Origin: Atrichornis clamosus
Taxonomy: Eukaryota > Chordata > Aves > Passeriformes > Menuridae
Length of the DNA: 64,000 bases
Direction: 5' to 3'
NCBI GenBank assembly: GCA_013400975.1
Contig: WBMZ01006398.1
Location: 58,156 to 122,155 of the forward strand
Shown in pieces: positions 51,201-64,000 of the stretch. Below the pieces are notes generated by a model. The model made no database searches. It was given only the letters and a program-made list of their open reading frames with translations, and had not been told where the DNA came from. A program made the translations under genes and the position numbers. The stretch's first letter is position 1. The number at the start of each line of letters is the position of its first letter.

Positions 51201-52366
51201 GCCTGTAGATGTACTTTTGGAATTGGATGTAGACTGCTTTATATTAACAAAAGGCTAATCTATTTGGCTAGTGTAACAGTAAAAGTCAGGCCTTCCTGTA
51301 TCACCACCTGAATTACTGATGTTCCAGTTTAAGCTGATGAACATGATTCTCGATGAAAATGAATCCACTCTAAATACATCCCTTCCTTATTAACTGTTTA
51401 CTTGCTTCGGACTAGGAAATGCCTGGTGGCAGGAATGAAAATCCAGACTGCAAAGTCTGAGTGATACAAGAAGTGACTGTTTTCTGGCTTGCTCTGTGAC
51501 AAGGGTTTGTGCTCCCAATGCACAAATAAATAGATAATAGATAGCTAGTAAAATGTGACTCAATAATAAGTCATAGTAGGTGATTATAACGCTTAAAACA
51601 TGCTAAATAATCTTTCCTCACGTGAATTGGTATTATGGACTAGTAGGTGTGGCTAGTATGGTGGACTAGTACTAATATTATGTTCTTAACACCTTTGTAG
51701 GGTGTATTACTTGGTAAGACACATAACTATTTAAAAAATATCTGTGTTTTCACAACAAAAAGTCTGTGCTATTCAACTGTGGAAGGTTCCAAGCCAAGGA
51801 AGAGCTAAAGAGTTCAAAATCCCCTTCCTGATGTTCACTGAGAACCCATTGCCAACAGGGAGGAGATCTAGGAATTTGGGTCATGTGTGAAGTCACCAAT
51901 GATAACAGCAAGAAACTTCTAGTATTAGCATCCAGCTATTCAGGAAACCTCTGTTTACAGACTCCAGTTACCATGGCATTTTGAAAATATTCTAGTTCTC
52001 AGCAGATTTTCAAAACACCTCTCCTTATCCTCTCCTTATCAATTTTGGACTTAGTGGTCTATATTTTGCTTTACATGTCCTGAATCTTTGATTAAAAGGA
52101 AATATTAAAATATAATTAGATTACAGAAAAAGGGGATATTTTTCTGAATATACTATTATTGTTTCTTAAAGTAGAAATCAAAGAATTTATCCTTCAAAAT
52201 ATATTGCCATTTTGTAAAACTTATTCTTCCTGCTTTAGATGCCTGTCCTGACAAAAAATCTCGACAAATTCTAGAATTCTAGGCCTACTCGGCTGTATTG
52301 TATTAATGTACTCACACAGAGCATTGTTGTCCTTTACGCTATGAAAGCAAAGTAGATAGATAGTCA

Positions 52367-52778
52367 GAGAATCACAGAATATTCTGAGTTGGAAGGGACC
52401 CATCATGATCATCAAGGTCCAACTCCTGGCACTGCACAAGACATCCCCAAAAGTCACACCACGGGCCTGAGAGCATTGTCTGAACACTTTTTCAACTCTG
52501 TCAGTGACCACTGGTCACTGTGGTCCATTGGTGCTGTGACCACTTCCCTGGGGAGGCTGTTCCAGTGCCCAACCACCCTCTGGGTGAAAAACCTCTTTCT
52601 AATATCCAACCTGAAGCTCCCCTGGTACAACTTCAGGCCATTCTCTTGGGTCCTGTCACTGGGCACCAGAGAGAAGAGATCAGTGGCGGCCTCTCCTCTT
52701 CCCCTCATGAGGAAGTTGTAACTGCAATGAGATCTCCCCTCAGTCTCCTCTTCTCCAGGCTGAGCAAAAGAGTAGAAC
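52367..52778 (-). mobile_element. CR1 LINE 3' end, antisense, about 410 bp
   Basis: It starts with CAGAGAATCACAGAATATTC, the reverse complement of a CR1 tail, and runs through 'gttggaagggaccca', 'gaggctgttccagtgcccaa' and 'cctcttctccaggctgagca'. Read on the minus strand this is the C-terminal reverse-transcriptase region followed by the 3' UTR. It is 5'-truncated and antisense to decorin. The open frames across it (52389-52912 +, 52454-52849 -) belong to the element. Confidence 0.92.
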
Positions 52779-55700
52779 TTGCTCATTGGCTTCTCTGCAA
52801 GGAAAGAGGTGGAAACAATGAACACAGACACACAGGGACAAAGGACCATGCTTGCATGGGTTTTTTTTTAAGGACAAAAAAGAGGGGGGAGGGTTTGAGT
52901 TGTAGTTTCTAACTTATGGAACCAATTATAAGAGTCAAACAGGTCGGTATAAATGACCCTGATTTTAGTACAGTTGCGTTTGCCATATGGGCGACTCTAC
53001 TGCAAATTTCTCACACAGTCAATAGGAAATAAAAAGGATGAAAAGCAGTATTTAAAGGACTTGTGTACCCTCTCCATGCATACTCAAATGAGAGGGCACC
53101 CAGGACAGCATCCCATACCATCTTTGTGTTTGTTTCCTGGGACCTATTTGGAGTGGTTTTAGTTGCTACAAATATCTGTTAAAGAGAGGATGCTTACAGT
53201 TTTAATTTCAATAAGAAAAGGAATGCAGTAATTATATTTTTAAAATAGCAGTGAAAACAAGAAACGTGTTCTACCCTCCTGATGGCAACTTCAGGGATTT
53301 AATGGTAAAAAACCCTAATGGACAGATTATTTATAGAATTGTGACAGCTTTTAAAACATGTGCAGGTGTAAAAGGGGCTACATTCTGGTCCTGTAATAAA
53401 GTATTAGCACAAGAGAAATGTGCAGTAGGGCATCCTAGAACCAGTATCTGCTTTCACCTCCATCACCTAAAATGTGAAAGCCTAGGACGACTTCTGTTTC
53501 TATGTTAGAATACATGTTTTCCCTTCTACTGCTCCAGCTTGGGCCTCAGAAACTAAAGAGGTTCTCGATGAATTCATATTTTAGTATAACAAGGAAGAAA
53601 AGTGTTTGTGATGCAATAATCAAACTCATTGCTAAGTGTTTCTATGTAGGAGATATAGGAGCAAAGGCAAAGAATTGAACTAAAATCTTACTCTTTTCAG
53701 GGTTAGGGGACAAAATTTATTTTCTCTTTTTTATTCTTTCACTATGTGGCAGTGAGTTTGCATCCTCTGGGCTGGAGATGGCTGTTACAGTTATAGATGA
53801 CCTGGGGAAGCTCTATCTCTAAATAGCTAACAAAATAAGAGAAGTTACAAAGCAAACGTGTCCAAGGATATATATAACATCATATAGTAGAAAGAGGGAA
53901 CTAGGTCTGCAGACTTCCTGATTCAGTCAGGAAATTCTGTCCCAAAATTTATGTAATAGTTATTTGCTATTGACATGATCACAGCAGCTTGCATGAGAGT
54001 AGGTTGAAAACAATTAAACAACATTTATGAAAAATGGCCATGTTGTGTTTAGAAGTACCTGAAATAACCAGGAACATATCTCTGTCCTCAGGTTAAAATA
54101 AAACTAGAACTGTGTAATGACCATGTGGTCAGAACAGGAAGGGGCAAGTTTACTTGAAACCAGAGATCTCCCCCAAATGACTCTTTATGACATTATGTTA
54201 GTGCTAATTCTGGTAAACCTCAAAGTAAAGATTGAGGGAGCTAGCCTTAAATTGTCATCTGTTACTCGTTGCTTACTTAAACTGCAAAACAGGTAAACAT
54301 CAAATTATATTATTCCAAAGGGTCATTCAAAATACAATTTTTTAGATAATGCTCACTTGTCTGAGTCACTGAAATGCTCTCTTGTGACTACTGAAGACAT
54401 AAATGTTACACCTTAGTGCATGGGTACTCTTAGTACATCCGCATTGCAGCCACTTTGAGTAAAGCCATCATGCACATGGTGCTGGCAGATTACATGAATC
54501 GCACCGGTCAGTTGCTGTTCTCTGATGGGATGTTTTTTATCTGTAACCATGATAGTGGGAAATGTGAAGCTGAAGATTTGAGGAACTGAGAAAAATCATA
54601 ATAATTGATTTATTTTTCACTTAATGTCTTAGTCCCTGAAGTCTCAAGATTATTTCAAAATACTTTTCTGCCTTTCTAAAATGCTAGTGGCCTGGAAAAG
54701 GCATATACCTTTGAGATCACTGTAATTAAAAGTCAGTTAGAAAGAACACAGAAGTAGAAGTTGCTTGTATTTCAACTTCAAGAATACATCATTACTCCTA
54801 GGTATTAACTTTTGGAGCCAGGAGACTAAATCTATCTATACCAAATATGTGACTAGCCCTGAAAAATAATTAATAACATCTGTGGCTTGTAATATCCGTT
54901 GTACTTTGAAATATGTGTTCACTACACAGAGTGGATGGAAATGGAAAAGGGCAGTCAAAGAAATACATTCACTTTTATACCTTTGGTAGGGCTTTTATAA
55001 TTATTAGCACTATCATAATGGAGAATTATGCATTTTATCACAATGTGTGAATTTGTTTCTATTTTTACGTGTTCCTCACTCTGTTCTGGGAAGCAATGTT
55101 ATAAATGTTTGGGGGCAAAAACCCCAGTGTAGTAACAGGTCACTAGGTCTACCCTTGTGTGGGGCCACCTCAGCAGGGAATGGAGTTTGTTTTCTTGTAC
55201 TTTCGTAAGGGAAGGGTCAGACATATACAAAAGCAATAGTCAGTGATAAAAATAAGTTCAAAATGGGTCTTAATAGAATATGAGTCTCGCAGACTGCAGA
55301 ACAGGAAAAAAAGTCTGAAAAATGGTTGTGAATCACCTTTAAAAATATCTATTTTAAGTCTTATGCATTCCTTAAAGCTTTCTGAGATCTCTTAGAAAGA
55401 AAAAAAATTTACTGCTAATTTCATAGCAAGAAAGGAGAAGGTGGAGAAGAAACTTTTAATTTGAAATTGGGAGAGAGAGGGAGGCTATGGATACTTCTCT
55501 GCAGAAAAAGACAATTGTTTCCTATTTTATGGATGGTAGGATAAAAATAATGAAATTACTCCTATTTGCAAATCCCAGACAATAGAGAACAAATTTCCAG
55601 TAAATACTGTAGCACATAGCCTGGGAAAGTGTCAGTAAACTTTTCTAAGTCAAAGCATTCAAAGCAGTTCCTTGCCATCCTTCCAGAAAGCAGTTCTTGG

Positions 55701-55794
55701 ATCCTGTTATTTTTCCGTGACTAAGTATCCTGACCCTGTAAACTTGCCATTCGCCTCATTTGCCCCAGAGTCCACTCAGGGCATTACTAAGGTC

Positions 55795-56160
55795 AGTCAC
55801 CCCTGGGAGGATTGCTGCCCGTCAGTGGGATGCAGCTGAGCTGGGCTTGGAGCAAGGAGAGCGCACAGCAGTGTGCAGAAGCAGCCCAGGCAGCTGTTGG
55901 AGAGGCTGCCTCCACTGGGAGTGCAGCCACTGATGATCACGGCTGGGAATTACATGTAGCTCAGTCCAAATTCCTCAGCTGGCAGCAGCTGTTTGCGGAA
56001 ACTGAAAGAGTCTTGAAAAGAGCCCCATTTTATGGCCCCTGTGATAATAATCGTAAGTGTTGCAATGTAATAACACATGTATCTGAGCTACAGCGTTCAG
56101 ATGTCTCTCTGCCTTCTGGCCCCTGCTCTCCAGCTGGGAAAGCAAAGGTTTAATCAGAGG
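55795..56160. other. GC-richer stretch in decorin intron 2
   Basis: About 365 bases stand out from AT-rich intron, with several CAGCTG E-box-like words and a 113-codon chance frame (55812-56153). No protein or repeat family is recognised. It is a candidate intronic regulatory element by composition only. Confidence 0.25.
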
Positions 56161-59100
56161 AATAAGTCCCATCCCTGCTGCTTGTAAAATGGATAGGTGA
56201 AGCAAAAAATCTCCCAAAATATTCCAAACACACACAAAAATCAAACCACAGGCTCTGTCTGTTGTATTGTAGCAATTGTTTAAAACTGTCAGTGTTCATG
56301 TATTTGTTATTTTGACTTTGTGGTCTTGGTAGGGCAGAGATGCAATTCTCAGGAAAGTGTCCTCATCTCCGGGCTACAGACTCAGACTTCCATTTGCTTA
56401 GTCTCCCTCGCTGGCCCCATAAATCTTGCATTCCTTTTCTGCACAGTGGTATGGCTTCAGCAGAAATGTGGCTCCATGCCAAGGTGCAGACTGACTTGTG
56501 GCTCTCACTGCTGAGAAGCTGGAGTAGTGGACTAAAACCACTGCACAGCAAGGACAGTTCAAAATTCACTCTTCTCCTTTGTGGGTTAAACAGTTCCACA
56601 GCCACTTGATCACAGCCCCTGTAGCTGAGCAGGTTATTCCCTCAGCTGCAGAAGTAATAAAGCCTGTTGTGTATACCAAACCCCATAACCTCCCTCGGTC
56701 CTCACACTATTCCCAAGTTCTTGCTACATCTCCTACACCTGTTTGGCTGGCTAAACAGCAGCATGTGCTAGCTGGGCTGGTGCAGTGCTAGCCACTCATT
56801 GATTCCCTCTCAGGGACCAGATAAGGGATGAATTATACCTCTCTTGGCTCTTCTCTGCCTAATTTCTGGTCTTCAGACCCATCAGCCTTCTGTCCTCTCC
56901 AGGAGGCGAGGCAATCACAGCTAAACAGCCAGACACTTCCTTTTGCTTAAGAAATTATAGGAAAAGGCTACATCCCACAAGAATGTGATCTCCCAGAGAC
57001 AAGCTTGATTTCTGCAAAGTTACCTCCTCCCACTAAGCAGGGACTCCTGGCCCATGTAACCTCTCCCCATCAAAGGTGACTGTGGATGAGCCTTTCATGT
57101 GTGAGAAAGAAATTGGTTAATGATCCAACTATGCTTGCTTTTATTGAATGCATTTTGATTGTGTTTGTTACTTCAAAAATCTGTGGTGTAGTGAGTATTT
57201 GTAAGAAAAGTGAGGAAAACTTCTGTCATGGATGGTAAAAGTTCAGCTTATCCTGACTAACAAAAGAAAATATTTAAGCTTACTTATACACCTTTTTTTT
57301 TTTTTTCCATTTTGTAGATCTATGACTTACTCTGTTCTTCATGTGTTTAAATGTATGCACATTTAAATACATTTTTATGCACATAAATGTATACTGGAGG
57401 GAATAATTGTTTGCTTCAGGTTGATAAAGTTCTACTCATAGATTTCTACTTATAAAAATCCACAAGGGACAATACAGATCTGACCTGTGCTACAAGAACA
57501 GGTGGGGCTGTTCAGCTTCTATAAAGAAGTCATGATTTCTCCCAAAGAAATATTTTAGTGCAAATCAAAATGGTATTTTGACTAAGATACATAAACTGGT
57601 TAATTAACTCTTTTCTATTTCCAGAATATTTAACCTCCTAATCTCAGTGTAAACAAGGATTTTGGAAGGGTGGAGCTATACCTTTTCTACTTATTTGTGA
57701 ATAATCAGAATTTTGTAAAATATATTATTAACTTAAAAAATAACTGACTTAATTTTATTCTACCAAAATAAATGAAGTCATATGTATTTTCAATTTAACA
57801 TACAGTGGGAAAGGCAGAAGAATCTATATTTTTAATCAGTTATAAATTAATCTGAGGAACTAGAGGCCTACAATATTGCCAGGAAACTGAATACCAAACT
57901 GTGTAGCACTGATTATTCACACAAAACTCAGACTTCTATTAGAGATTTTCATATGGATTTTCAAGACGCAAGCTTCAATGTATAAAAAAATCACAGCCAA
58001 GACCTGGAATATCTGTTTATACTGTTCTTATTATGATTGAGATGTAACTCAATTGATATTTTGCAACACCAGTTCCCCTTTGGTTTGGTATTACATAAAT
58101 TTCACTGAAAGGCATTTGTAGGTGGATGTGTGGTCATACTGTACAGCGTGGCTTCACAAGTACAGGGGCATCCCTTGAGTTTCTCAGAAATGAGTCGTAC
58201 ATCAACCTATATAGAGGCCAGGACCTGCACGCTGGAACACAAGCCAACGTAGACGTGGATTTGGTCTACACCTCAAATGCAGTTTAGTCCTGAATTATTT
58301 AGACGCTGATTCTGCAAGTCTGTGTCCAGATTTACCCATTTATAAACTCTTCCTCCACTGGAGAGCTCCAGATGATGTAGCTTTCAGCTGGAAGATGTAC
58401 TAAAATGCTTACTGATAGTTCAATGTCCCTCCAGAAGCTGGTGTGCATCCTGTACTCCTCTATGCTTTGCTCTTCAAAACACACATGTCAAGGAAAAAAA
58501 AAAAAAACTAGTATAAAAAATCAAATTATATAGCTGGTTTTGAAAACATTTTTAAACAACTTCAGGAAATGCATCACAATATACATGAGATAGGTAACAA
58601 AATAAGGTTAACATTTCAAGTGATGGCGATTGTACTCTGCATGCAGAGCTAGGTGTTGAATTGTACCTCCTTCTAGTTTCTAGTACAAGGCAGGAAAATG
58701 ATGTTATAAATCATTTTCGCAAATGGATTTGTGATTATTAAATTTGTCTTTATAATATGGAACATTGAAAATGTAACTTTTTTACTCTGAGAAATTATCA
58801 GTTCTACCATATTCGTGGATAACACTTAAGATTTTAGAAACTGAAATATGAAGCTTGAAAAGTACAGTTGGAAATTTAGTGTGAAGTTTTCTCTGGCAAA
58901 TTATCCATTCAGTTACAATCCAAGTGTTCTCCAAGAGTACTTACGATGTTCCAAGGGCATCACATAAAGTACAGCTGTATAGGTCTTGCACCTTATTGTC
59001 TGCCACAACACTTTTTAGAGGTACCAGTCTACTAACATAAATGTACTGACCACCAGAACTCACTAATGTTGCTTTGAATATAAGTAATTAAACCCTTGGG

Positions 59101-60298
59101 GTTTTTTATTTTTATGTGAAGAACATTATAGAAGTTGCTAGACTGTAGGAACTTATAACAAAATTATGGTCTTGAAAAAGTAGTGTTTTTTGGGAAAGAA
59201 TTTTTAGTTGCTGACCTCAGTCCTGTTCACTGAAGACAGAAACAGTCCAAAGACAACCAACATACAAATTATACAGTATCACATTCTTATATATTTGGAA
59301 CTGTAGTACTACACTTCTGAAAGTAATGAGGGTTTTGCAACTGTTGAAGTGAAAATGAAGTCCATACCTGAATGAAGAAAGGTTATTTTAGTAATATGAA
59401 GAATTTTAATCTGTATCAAATATTTGCACACTGAATGTCAGTAAGATAAACATGATGAAATGTCAGTTTTGGCTGTTGTCAGTTTATGAAGCTTTTACTA
59501 ATTCAACCCAGGCTTCATGATTCTGCTTTTTAAAACTTTTGAATTCTGGTGTAATTAATATTCAGACAGGTGGATTTTTATTGCACTCAGTTTTAATAAA
59601 AATCTGATCCAAATATTTTAATGTTTTTAAATCTAATTTTAGGGAACTTATGGGTGGGAAAGTACATTTTAAAGGTGCCTAGAATGTCTTTTAAATTCAG
59701 ACACTATACTTTGGTAATGGTAGGATAGCAGAAGATGTTTTATACAGATTAATATTATTAATTCAAAATTGAGATTAAAAGAAGCAAACATTTTTCAAAA
59801 GTTTAGGTCTTCTGCACGCATATATAGATAACTAAAAAAACAATGTTGTTGTCAGAATTTGCTAAGCACAAAACAGCAGTAGCAGACAGTGGGATCTCTG
59901 AGATGCTCAACATTTTCAAAGATTCAGACCAGGTGCCACAAGACAAATTGGAGGCCTCATCTGCATGCAGATATTTTTATGAATATGGCCAATATGATGG
60001 ATTCTTAGCATGTCATTAATTGTAGTAAGAAGCTTCAGTACACATCATTGTGGCCTCTCTAGGATTCTGTAGTAGTAACTATAGAATAGTGCTCTCTATG
60101 AAGGTTAAAAGGATTAAATACAGTACCAAACATTCACTTTTCACAGTTTGCCATAATCCTTCCAAAAAAGAACCATACTTTACACGTACACATATATTCT
60201 AAGAAAGGATTGAAAGAGAAGAAGTTTTGCTTAACATAGGATTTTGACAGAGAAACCTACTTTCTGTGTGAAAACACATTTTTGACAAATGTTAAGTA

Positions 60299-60490
60299 TC
60301 ACAGAATCACAAAATTTTTGAATTTGGACATCAACTCTTGAGATCATCTAGGCCAATCCACCTGCTTAGGGGGATTGCTTAGGGCTGTGTCCAGACAACT
60401 CTGGAGTATCTCCAGGGATGGAGTCTCCACAGCCATTGTGGGCAAAGCATATCTTATCTCTGGGAAGCCTATCTCACTGTGTTTGCAAAG
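60299..60490 (-). mobile_element. CR1 LINE 3' end, antisense, diverged
   Basis: It begins TCACAGAATCACAAAATTTT and continues through 'gagatcatctaggccaatcc', 'gagtatctccagggatggag' and 'cacagccattgtgggcaaag', the antisense CR1 3' UTR. It is more diverged than the copy at 52.4 kb and lacks the coding part. Confidence 0.85.
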
Positions 60491-61636
60491 CCACACTTGA
60501 GATTAAAATATATAGGTTTAAAAAGAAAACATATATGGGCATATACCTATCATCTGAGAAGACTATTGTGTAGTCCACCATCATTCTGGGGAGATACCAG
60601 CAATACTTGCAGAGAGACCTTTCCCAGAAGAGTTCAAATATAGTTTCAGGAATACTAGTTAAAAACTTTACTGGTAAAAGGAAGAAAATTTTACCCAGAG
60701 AAGTCCACTTCTGTTACATGCCCACATAGAGCCTTTATTAGTGTCTATAAATTTTTTCTTACCAACTCTTCATTTAGCATTTCATATTCTGTTAAAAAAA
60801 AAAAAAGCTAGTTAGGAAAGAACATTTTAATTTTGTGGTAAATCAGAATGTCTATAAAAGATTTGTTTTACTCCAAGACACAGTATGAAAGGAAAGCTGG
60901 GTAAAGCAAGTGTTATTTAACACTAAATAATTTCATTTCCATGACTTCATCAGACTTACATATCAGCTATTCAGAAAATAGTCCCAAAGAGAGTCTTTAA
61001 TTTAAACTGTCTGATGTTCTTTTGGCAGTTGTAGTGAAACCAAGAGATTTGTTCTCCAGAAAACTTGGACATAGTTTCAGTTCAAAGAAAAGGGGGGAGG
61101 TGGAGTGGTGGTTTGGGTTTTTTTTTAAGGTGGATTTTACTGCAATTTACTCAGTTACTGTCAAACAAACAGTACTTTTTCTGGAAATTATTATGATTAA
61201 CAATTGTACTTCTTTCAAAAAGCCTAGTACCTCTTAAATAGCAGGAAATATTCTCTGTTCACAAAGCTAACACCTAGTGAAAATAATAAATACCATATCT
61301 CTTTCCAAAAGCAATTTTTATTCACACAATTCAGTGGAATTAAACATGTTAGAAATTATTTTCCCAAACTAAATCCTTTGCTTCAAGATATAACTCATAT
61401 ATATTCTCAGGAAAGGCATAATGGAAATGGGAATAAATAAATTTTTGTTCAACTTAGCAAAATAAAACCCTCTTTAACTGACTGGAGAGAAAAACACTTT
61501 CAAATAAGTCTTCATAAGCTACTTCAGGAAATGAGTTCTAGAAATGGTGTTTATTGAAAGGAAAATGCTACTAAGAAAGGTACTGTCCCTTATTTAAAGT
61601 TTCTTTCAAAGTCAATTTTCTTTTCACTGTCACTAG

Positions 61637-61749
61637 GTCTGGAAAAGGTGCCAAAAGACCTTCCACCAGACACAACCCTGTTGGATTTACAGAACAACAA
61701 AATCACTGAAATTAAAGAAGGAGATTTCAAGAACCTGAAGAATCTTCAT
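61637..61749 (+). CDS. DCN: Decorin, coding exon 3 (residues 70-107)
   Basis: This 113-bp exon completes the split Gly70 codon and encodes the end of the N-terminal cap and the first leucine-rich repeat. After the spliced G, it reads [11 protein letters not shown] and then L-L-D-L-Q-N-N-K-I (residues 84-92), the LxLxxNxI core of an LRR, which forms one beta-strand of the curved ligand-binding surface. It ends with N-L-K-N-L-H exactly at a codon boundary (exons 2 and 3 total 321 bases). The acceptor (TTTTCACTGTCACTAG) and donor GTAAGT (61750) are both strong. No stop or frameshift is seen. The remaining LRRs and C-terminal ear lie beyond the window. Confidence 0.97.
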
Positions 61750-61854
61750 GTAAGTGTATAAATGAATTGGAATTTGCCAACAAAAATGAGGAGAAAATGT
61801 CGGTTTGGCCCAGTAGTGTGTTTTTTAAGGGAAACTGATTAAATATTCTGTGAT

Positions 61855-62690
61855 CTTCTTCCACCAGTCCAGCCTATTTCTTTCTATTCCCATTCCTCTC
61901 CTGCAAACTCTCTTGGCATACCACAGAAGTTTCTCATCTCTTTTCAGCTCTTCATACCCGTCTCCTGTCCATTCAGTCCTCTGATGTCCATCATAACTTC
62001 TCTCACTTATTTATTTATGTTTTCAGTCCTTTGGCACAGTGACTTGGCTATTTCCGTCTCAACCCTGCCACCTCACTCATTCATGACTGTACTCCTTCCC
62101 CTCCCACCTCTGAGCTCACAGGCATTTTTATGTGCCATGTTTGTCAGCAGATATTCTGTACTAATTTTAATTCAAAAATCTTTCCAAATTACTCTTCTGC
62201 CCCCTGCACTACAATGAAATTTTTGCAGTGACCTTCTCCTAGCAAAGATCCATCCTCATCCCTTTTTACCTGCCAGTCTTTTCCAAAACTGCTGTCTGGT
62301 TTCCTCTTTGCTGAAATATTTTCCTTCCTAGTTTCTGTGACTACTTTATTTTTTTTGGTTCACCCCTTCTTTTCCAAGTTTCCATCAGACAGCTACCTTC
62401 CTCTATTTCTGGTTTTTTTTTTTTTGCTCCGTCTGAAGTCCTCTTCCCTGTCTATAGTTTTTATCAACATCTTAAAATTCATTCCTCATAATTTTGCCTC
62501 AATTTCGTTGAAATATTTTTCTTTACAGATCAAAAAAAAGCTGTTCTCTGTCTTTGAAAATAATACTGGCATATGCATGAAAATATTATTTTTCTAGCCT
62601 TTCAACAACTGAATTTATTCTGTGTATTCCTCCATTTGATCCTTTATTATTATAAATAATAAATTATTTGGCTTTGCTTTCCTGGCTCTT
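61855..62690 (+). repeat. Pyrimidine-rich block in intron 3
   Basis: Over about 800 bases the sense strand is strongly biased to C and T, with many CTTTTC, TTCCT and CCTCTC words. The open frames here (61984-62217, 62337-62597) are rich in S, F, L and P for this reason and show no domain. It runs straight into the TATTC repeat. Confidence 0.6.
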
Positions 62691-62700
62691 CACAACCTTC

Positions 62701-62800
62701 TATTCTATTCTATTCTATTCTATTCTATTCTATTCTATTCTATTCTATTCTATTCTATTCTATTCTATTCCATTCCATCCCATTCCATTCCATTCCATTC
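62701..62800. repeat. Pentanucleotide repeat: (TATTC)14 then (CATTC)6
   Basis: Fourteen exact TATTC units (62701-62770) are followed by six CATTC-type units, one of them CATCC (62771-62800). A single T-to-C change separates the two blocks, so one presumably arose from the other. It lies within decorin intron 3. Confidence 0.97.
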
Positions 62801-63810
62801 CAGTCTATTAATTCACAAACAAGAAGCCAACTCCCACTTTTTATCCATTACTGGTACCAATACCTTCACCCAAAGAAGCACTGTTTCAAACAAGAATCTG
62901 CGTTCAACCACTCATACCTGGAAAAAAAAATCCTGTAAAGTTTTACCTCTTTAATTTCTTCCAAAGTACCTCTTAAATTTTTGTTTCAATGAAACATCAA
63001 GAAGATATATTTAAAACAATTTCTAGGAATAGGCACAATGCCAGTCTGTCCATAGTGAAGGGATCTGCATGAGTGAATCATAATGAGATTCATGTCAGCT
63101 AATTTTAGCATAGGCATCTATACTCGATCTAGTTCCATAGATAACCTGATGTCAACAAAACACGTTCTTCCACATCACATTTCACTAGCCTAGGTTTAAG
63201 AATGAGGTAACTTGTTCCCCAGAATTTTTTTCGATTTCTCTTCTTGGCTACAGAACAGATTTAACACCATAATTCCTGCCCATTTATTTTGGTTTTCTTC
63301 CACCTTGGAAAGAAGTCCTGTGTGTTCAGTGAAGATTGTCTACAAAGTGCTAAAAGAGACAAAAGTCTTATCAGTGAAATTAATCTTTTGGCAATCTTTC
63401 TTCATGCCACTGCATTAAATGGGTCAGAGCATGGTACTGCAATGAAAATCACTGCTCCCAGTGACTTCTACCCACTTGTCGCTCTGGTCAGGTCTCAGTT
63501 ACATGCCCTGCTGTGAGTTAAGCTGTTGTGAACTATTTTATCTCATTGAAGCTAACTTTAAACGGTTTTCTTTGTTTTACTTTGATGTTGTTTTTTTTCT
63601 TTTATTACAACAGAAATAATTTAATGGTGAATTAAATAGGTAACTCTTCAAGGAAGAGATTATTTGTTCAGCTTACTCACAAAAGTACCCAGTACCTGCT
63701 TAGGGATCACTGGAAATTGTACAGAAAAGTGACAACATTCCCATACACTTTAACAAATAGCCTTCAAAACTGCAATTTTCCTGTATTTACTCAAGAACAA
63801 AAAATAATTC

Positions 63811-63855
63811 TCTCAAGATCCCTTTCCAACCCAAACCATTCTATGATTCTATGAT
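63811..63855 (+). mobile_element. CR1 LINE extreme 3' end, about 45 bp
   Basis: 'agatccctttccaaccc' and 'aaaccattctatgattcta' followed by TGAT is the end of a CR1 3' UTR with its octamer tail. It is extremely 5'-truncated. Confidence 0.75.
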
Positions 63856-64000
63856 CTCCTCTCCAAAATAATAATTTACTCATGCAGTTCATTTATGCAA
63901 CTAGGAATGATCTTTGCTCTCAGCAGGAATATTCCTGTGTAATACCTGGGAATAACTCCCATTCCCCAAACTTCAATTAAATATTATATATATTTATATA

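Larger units (their letters stand above)
45905..61636 (+). other. DCN: Decorin intron 2 (15,732 bp)
   Basis: Donor GTAAGC after exon 2; acceptor with a long pyrimidine stretch ending CACTAG at 61,636. A long second intron (over 13 kb) is also known in human DCN. Contents are mostly AT-rich. There are two antisense CR1 fragments (52.4 and 60.3 kb), two GC-richer stretches (about 47.75-48.24 and 55.80-56.16 kb), and a T-run at about 57,293-57,307. I recognise no gene inside. The stretch 49-52 kb and the stretch 57-60 kb show nothing I can name. Confidence 0.85.
61750..64000 (+). other. DCN: Decorin intron 3 (5' part, continues past the window)
   Basis: It begins with donor GTAAGT. It contains the pyrimidine-rich block, the TATTC repeat and a short CR1 tail listed separately. 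No further coding exon is recognised before the end of the window. The reading frame after the next splice would have to start in phase 0. Confidence 0.8.

Noticed and set aside
52389..52912. Open frames of 110-131 codons on both strands
   Set aside because: They fall in an antisense CR1 3' end and are transposon sequence.

Overview
The window is vertebrate nuclear DNA, most likely from a bird. It contains the 5' part of the decorin gene (DCN) on the + strand and a long gene-free stretch upstream of it. The bird call rests on two things: CR1 retrotransposon fragments with the sauropsid 3' tail (repeats of ATTCTATG), and a decorin N-terminus of avian rather than mammalian type. Composition is AT-rich and intron/intergenic-like. 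There is no bacterial operon structure, tRNA, rRNA or CRISPR array. No protein-coding gene other than DCN could be supported.

Layout. Bases 1 to about 41,100 look like intergenic DNA 5' of DCN. In human the corresponding side of DCN is a gene desert, as I recall, which fits. It holds CR1 fragments of several ages, a (CCCTT)n tract broken by an assembly gap, an (AAGG)n tract, an exact 100-bp tandem duplication and a few GC-rich islets of unknown nature. A promoter-like segment (about 41,140-41,224) leads into an untranslated first exon that ends at a GT donor at 41,619. Its 3' 300 bases closely match my recollection of the human DCN leader. Intron 1 is 4,050 bp. Exon 2 (45,669-45,904) carries 28 bases of leader and the first 69 codons plus one base. 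Intron 2 is 15,732 bp. Exon 3 (61,637-61,749, 113 bp) encodes the first leucine-rich-repeat segment. The rest is intron 3, with a pyrimidine-rich block and a pentanucleotide repeat; later exons lie beyond the window.

How the parts work together. The joined exons give residues 1-107 of a class I small leucine-rich proteoglycan: signal peptide, short propeptide, glycosaminoglycan-attachment region, N-terminal cysteine cluster (CX3CXCX6C) and first LRR. The leader contains at least five short upstream ORFs. One has 29 codons, and one is a two-codon ORF that stops three bases before the main ATG, so translational control of decorin is plausible. I found no new multi-gene system. The observations most worth a second look are this upstream-ORF arrangement, the altered glycosaminoglycan site and the exact 100-bp duplication.
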